Below, piece after piece: positions 62,828 to 64,000 of a DNA stretch of 64,000 nt. Source of the DNA: Streptomyces sp. 846.5 (lineage in GTDB: Bacteria; Actinomycetota; Actinomycetes; Streptomycetales; Streptomycetaceae); contig NZ_SOBN01000002.1 in the NCBI RefSeq assembly GCF_004365705.1, positions 744,001 to 808,000 on the forward strand, read 5' to 3'. The notes below the pieces were generated by a model. That model worked only from the letters and a program-made list of their open reading frames with translations. It made no database searches and was not told where the DNA came from. A program made the translations under genes and the position numbers. Within the stretch, counting starts at the first letter, position 1, and each line of letters begins with the position of its first letter.

Positions 62828-63607
62828 ATGATCACGCAGACCTATCTCTCCCGGCTGTTCTCCCTGGACGGCATGACCGCCCTGGTGACCGGCGGCAGTT
62901 CCGGCATCGGACGGGCCGTCGCCGGCGCCCTGGCCCGGGCCGGCGCGAGTGTCGTGGTGGTCGCGCGCCGGGAGGCGGGGCTGGTGGCCACCGTCGACGA
63001 GCTCTCGGCGGACGGCTGCCGGGCGGCCTGGGTCAGCGCCGACCTGGGCACCCGCGAGGGCGTGCGGACTGCGGCCGAGGAGGCGGTCCGCGCCCTCGGC
63101 GAACCCGACATCCTGGTCAACTGCGCCGGGGTCAACCTGCGGCCGCCGATGGGCGAGCTGGGCGAGGACGTCTGGGCCACCACGATGGCGGTGAACCTGG
63201 AGGCGCCCTTCCTGCTGGGTCAGCGCTTCGGCCCGGCGATGGCCCGGCGCGGCTTCGGACGGATCATCCATGTCAGCTCCCAGCAGGCCCATCGGGCGTT
63301 CGTCCAGAGCGGCGCCTACGGCGTCTCCAAGGGCGGCCTGGAATCGCTGGCCCGCTCCCAGGCCGAGGCCTGGTCGCCGTCCGGCGTCACCTGCAACACC
63401 CTGGTGCCGGGCTTCGTGATGACGCCGCTCAACGCCCGGCTGGCCGACGATCCGGAGAGGGTGGCGGCGCTCGCCGCCCGCACCATGACCGGGCGCAACG
63501 GTCTGGCCGAGGACTTCGAAGGCGCGGCGGTGTTCCTGGCCAGCCGTGCCTCCGCCTATGTCACCGGCCAGTCGATCTTCATCGACGGCGGACTGTCGGT
63601 GCACTGA
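62828..63607 (+). CDS. Short-chain dehydrogenase/reductase
   Basis: A 259-residue classical SDR. It has the cofactor motif TGGSSGIGRA, VARREAGL (NADP-type arginines), NCAG, and the active-site pattern S...YGVSK, ending FIDGGLSVH like FabG homologues. It follows the OCD-like gene by 22 bp, so it belongs to the same operon (IclR, OCD-like, SDR). The substrate is unknown. Confidence 0.92.
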   Translation: MITQTYLSRLFSLDGMTALVTGGSSGIGRAVAGALARAGASVVVVARREAGLVATVDELSADGCRAAWVSADLGTREGVRTAAEEAVRALGEPDILVNCAGVNLRPPMGELGEDVWATTMAVNLEAPFLLGQRFGPAMARRGFGRIIHVSSQQAHRAFVQSGAYGVSKGGLESLARSQAEAWSPSGVTCNTLVPGFVMTPLNARLADDPERVAALAARTMTGRNGLAEDFEGAAVFLASRASAYVTGQSIFIDGGLSVH

Positions 63608-63617
63608 ACCGCCGGGG

Positions 63618-64000
63618 CTACCCCGCGGACGCGGACGCCGTACTGGAGTTGTTCCCGCTGGTGGTGGTCCCGGTCCCGGAGAACGCCGAGGAGGCGAGAC
63701 CGGCCACCAGGAACAGCACGACCAGGATCTTGGCGGAACCGGACAGCAGCAGCGGCCGGGTGGCCGAGCGGGACTGCGGCATGAGCCGGGAGTCGTCGCC
63801 GAACAGGCCCTTGGGGTAGGCCGAGGTGAGCATGGTGACGTAGGCGCTGAAGCGCATCGCATACCGCGCGGTGGCCGCGGTGGCGCCGAAGACCGGCTCC
63901 GGCATCCGGCCCAGGACCAGGGTCACCAGCCAGATCAGGATGCCGAGGGCGTAGAAGCCGGAGCCGGCCAGACTGCTCAGGATGGCGGCGGGGATCAGCA
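63618..64000 (-). CDS. DUF4389-like membrane protein, 3' part
   Basis: The minus-strand frame is open to the right edge, so the 5' end is missing. The visible part has a hydrophobic segment (AALGILIWLVTLVLG region), then RMPEPVFGATAATARYAMRFSAYVTMLTSAYPKGLFG, which resembles DUF4389 domains, a second hydrophobic segment (SAKILVVLFLVAGLASSAF) and a Ser/Thr-rich tail. Probably an integral membrane protein of unknown function. It converges with the SDR gene, stops 10 bp apart. Confidence 0.7.
   Translation of the reverse strand, partial: LIPAAILSSLAGSGFYALGILIWLVTLVLGRMPEPVFGATAATARYAMRFSAYVTMLTSAYPKGLFGDDSRLMPQSRSATRPLLLSGSAKILVVLFLVAGLASSAFSGTGTTTSGNNSSTASASAG

Noticed and set aside
1..64000. 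tRNA, rRNA, riboswitch or secondary-metabolite cluster
   Set aside because: Reading both strands I found no cloverleaf, rRNA segment, recognised riboswitch core, or PKS/NRPS/terpene genes; short or divergent elements could still be missed without covariance searches.

Overview
The window is about 70 percent GC, with genes packed on both strands, GTG/ATG starts, many 4-bp ATGA overlaps, and Streptomyces-type families: an ECF42 sigma factor with a YCII partner, a class F sortase, a DUF574 methyltransferase, DUF2690 proteins, and several LacI regulators. This points to a chromosomal segment of a Streptomycetaceae member (Streptomyces, Kitasatospora or Streptacidiphilus-like). I see no rRNA, tRNA, CRISPR array, prophage or large biosynthetic cluster.

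Region 1 (1-25.8 kb) is mixed housekeeping and accessory DNA. It holds the tail of a secreted protein; a secreted GH3 beta-glucosidase with three carbohydrate-binding discoidin domains, a CebR-like operator and a frameshift near its 3' end; an ATP-dependent DNA ligase; a DHFR-like reductase; an XRE regulator divergent from a methionine aminopeptidase; a TetR gene; two LacI genes flanking NAD kinase; YCII plus ECF42 sigma; a class A penicillin-binding protein; a FtsX-type ABC transporter; a secreted beta-propeller protein; MsrA; a STAS protein; an MscS channel; an HNH-like lipoprotein; a DUF574 methyltransferase; and an SDR/LysR divergent pair.

Region 2 (25.8-48.8 kb) is a complete L-rhamnose utilisation locus, almost all on the minus strand. 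Two secreted GH78 alpha-L-rhamnosidases release rhamnose. The RhaTPQS ABC importer takes it up and RhaM interconverts its anomers. RhaI, RhaB and the bifunctional aldolase/lactaldehyde dehydrogenase RhaEW convert it to DHAP and L-lactate, and LutABC oxidises the lactate to pyruvate. A LacI-family gene lies inside. Matches to one 12-bp palindrome, TGAAACGTTTCA, lie 22-41 bp upstream of the four transcription-unit starts, and two of these units carry a second, distal site. A solitary tnpB (IS605/IS1341-like, putative RNA-guided nuclease) is inserted antisense inside the lut operon; its right end coincides with the lutB stop codon.

Region 3 (48.8-58.5 kb) concerns the cell surface and signalling: a class F sortase and a surface protein, a very large GT2/CDP-glycerol glycerophosphotransferase (teichoic-acid type) gene broken by a one-base deficit in a C run, a divergent pair of proteins that appear to share a DUF2690-like extracellular domain (one a membrane-bound HTH regulator, one secreted), and an ECF sigma factor translationally coupled to a DinB-like protein.

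Region 4 (58.5-63.6 kb) looks like a small catabolic island around an IclR regulator: amidohydrolase plus an M19-like dipeptidase on one side, an ornithine cyclodeaminase-like protein and an SDR on the other. Its substrate is unknown. The window ends inside a DUF4389-like membrane protein gene.
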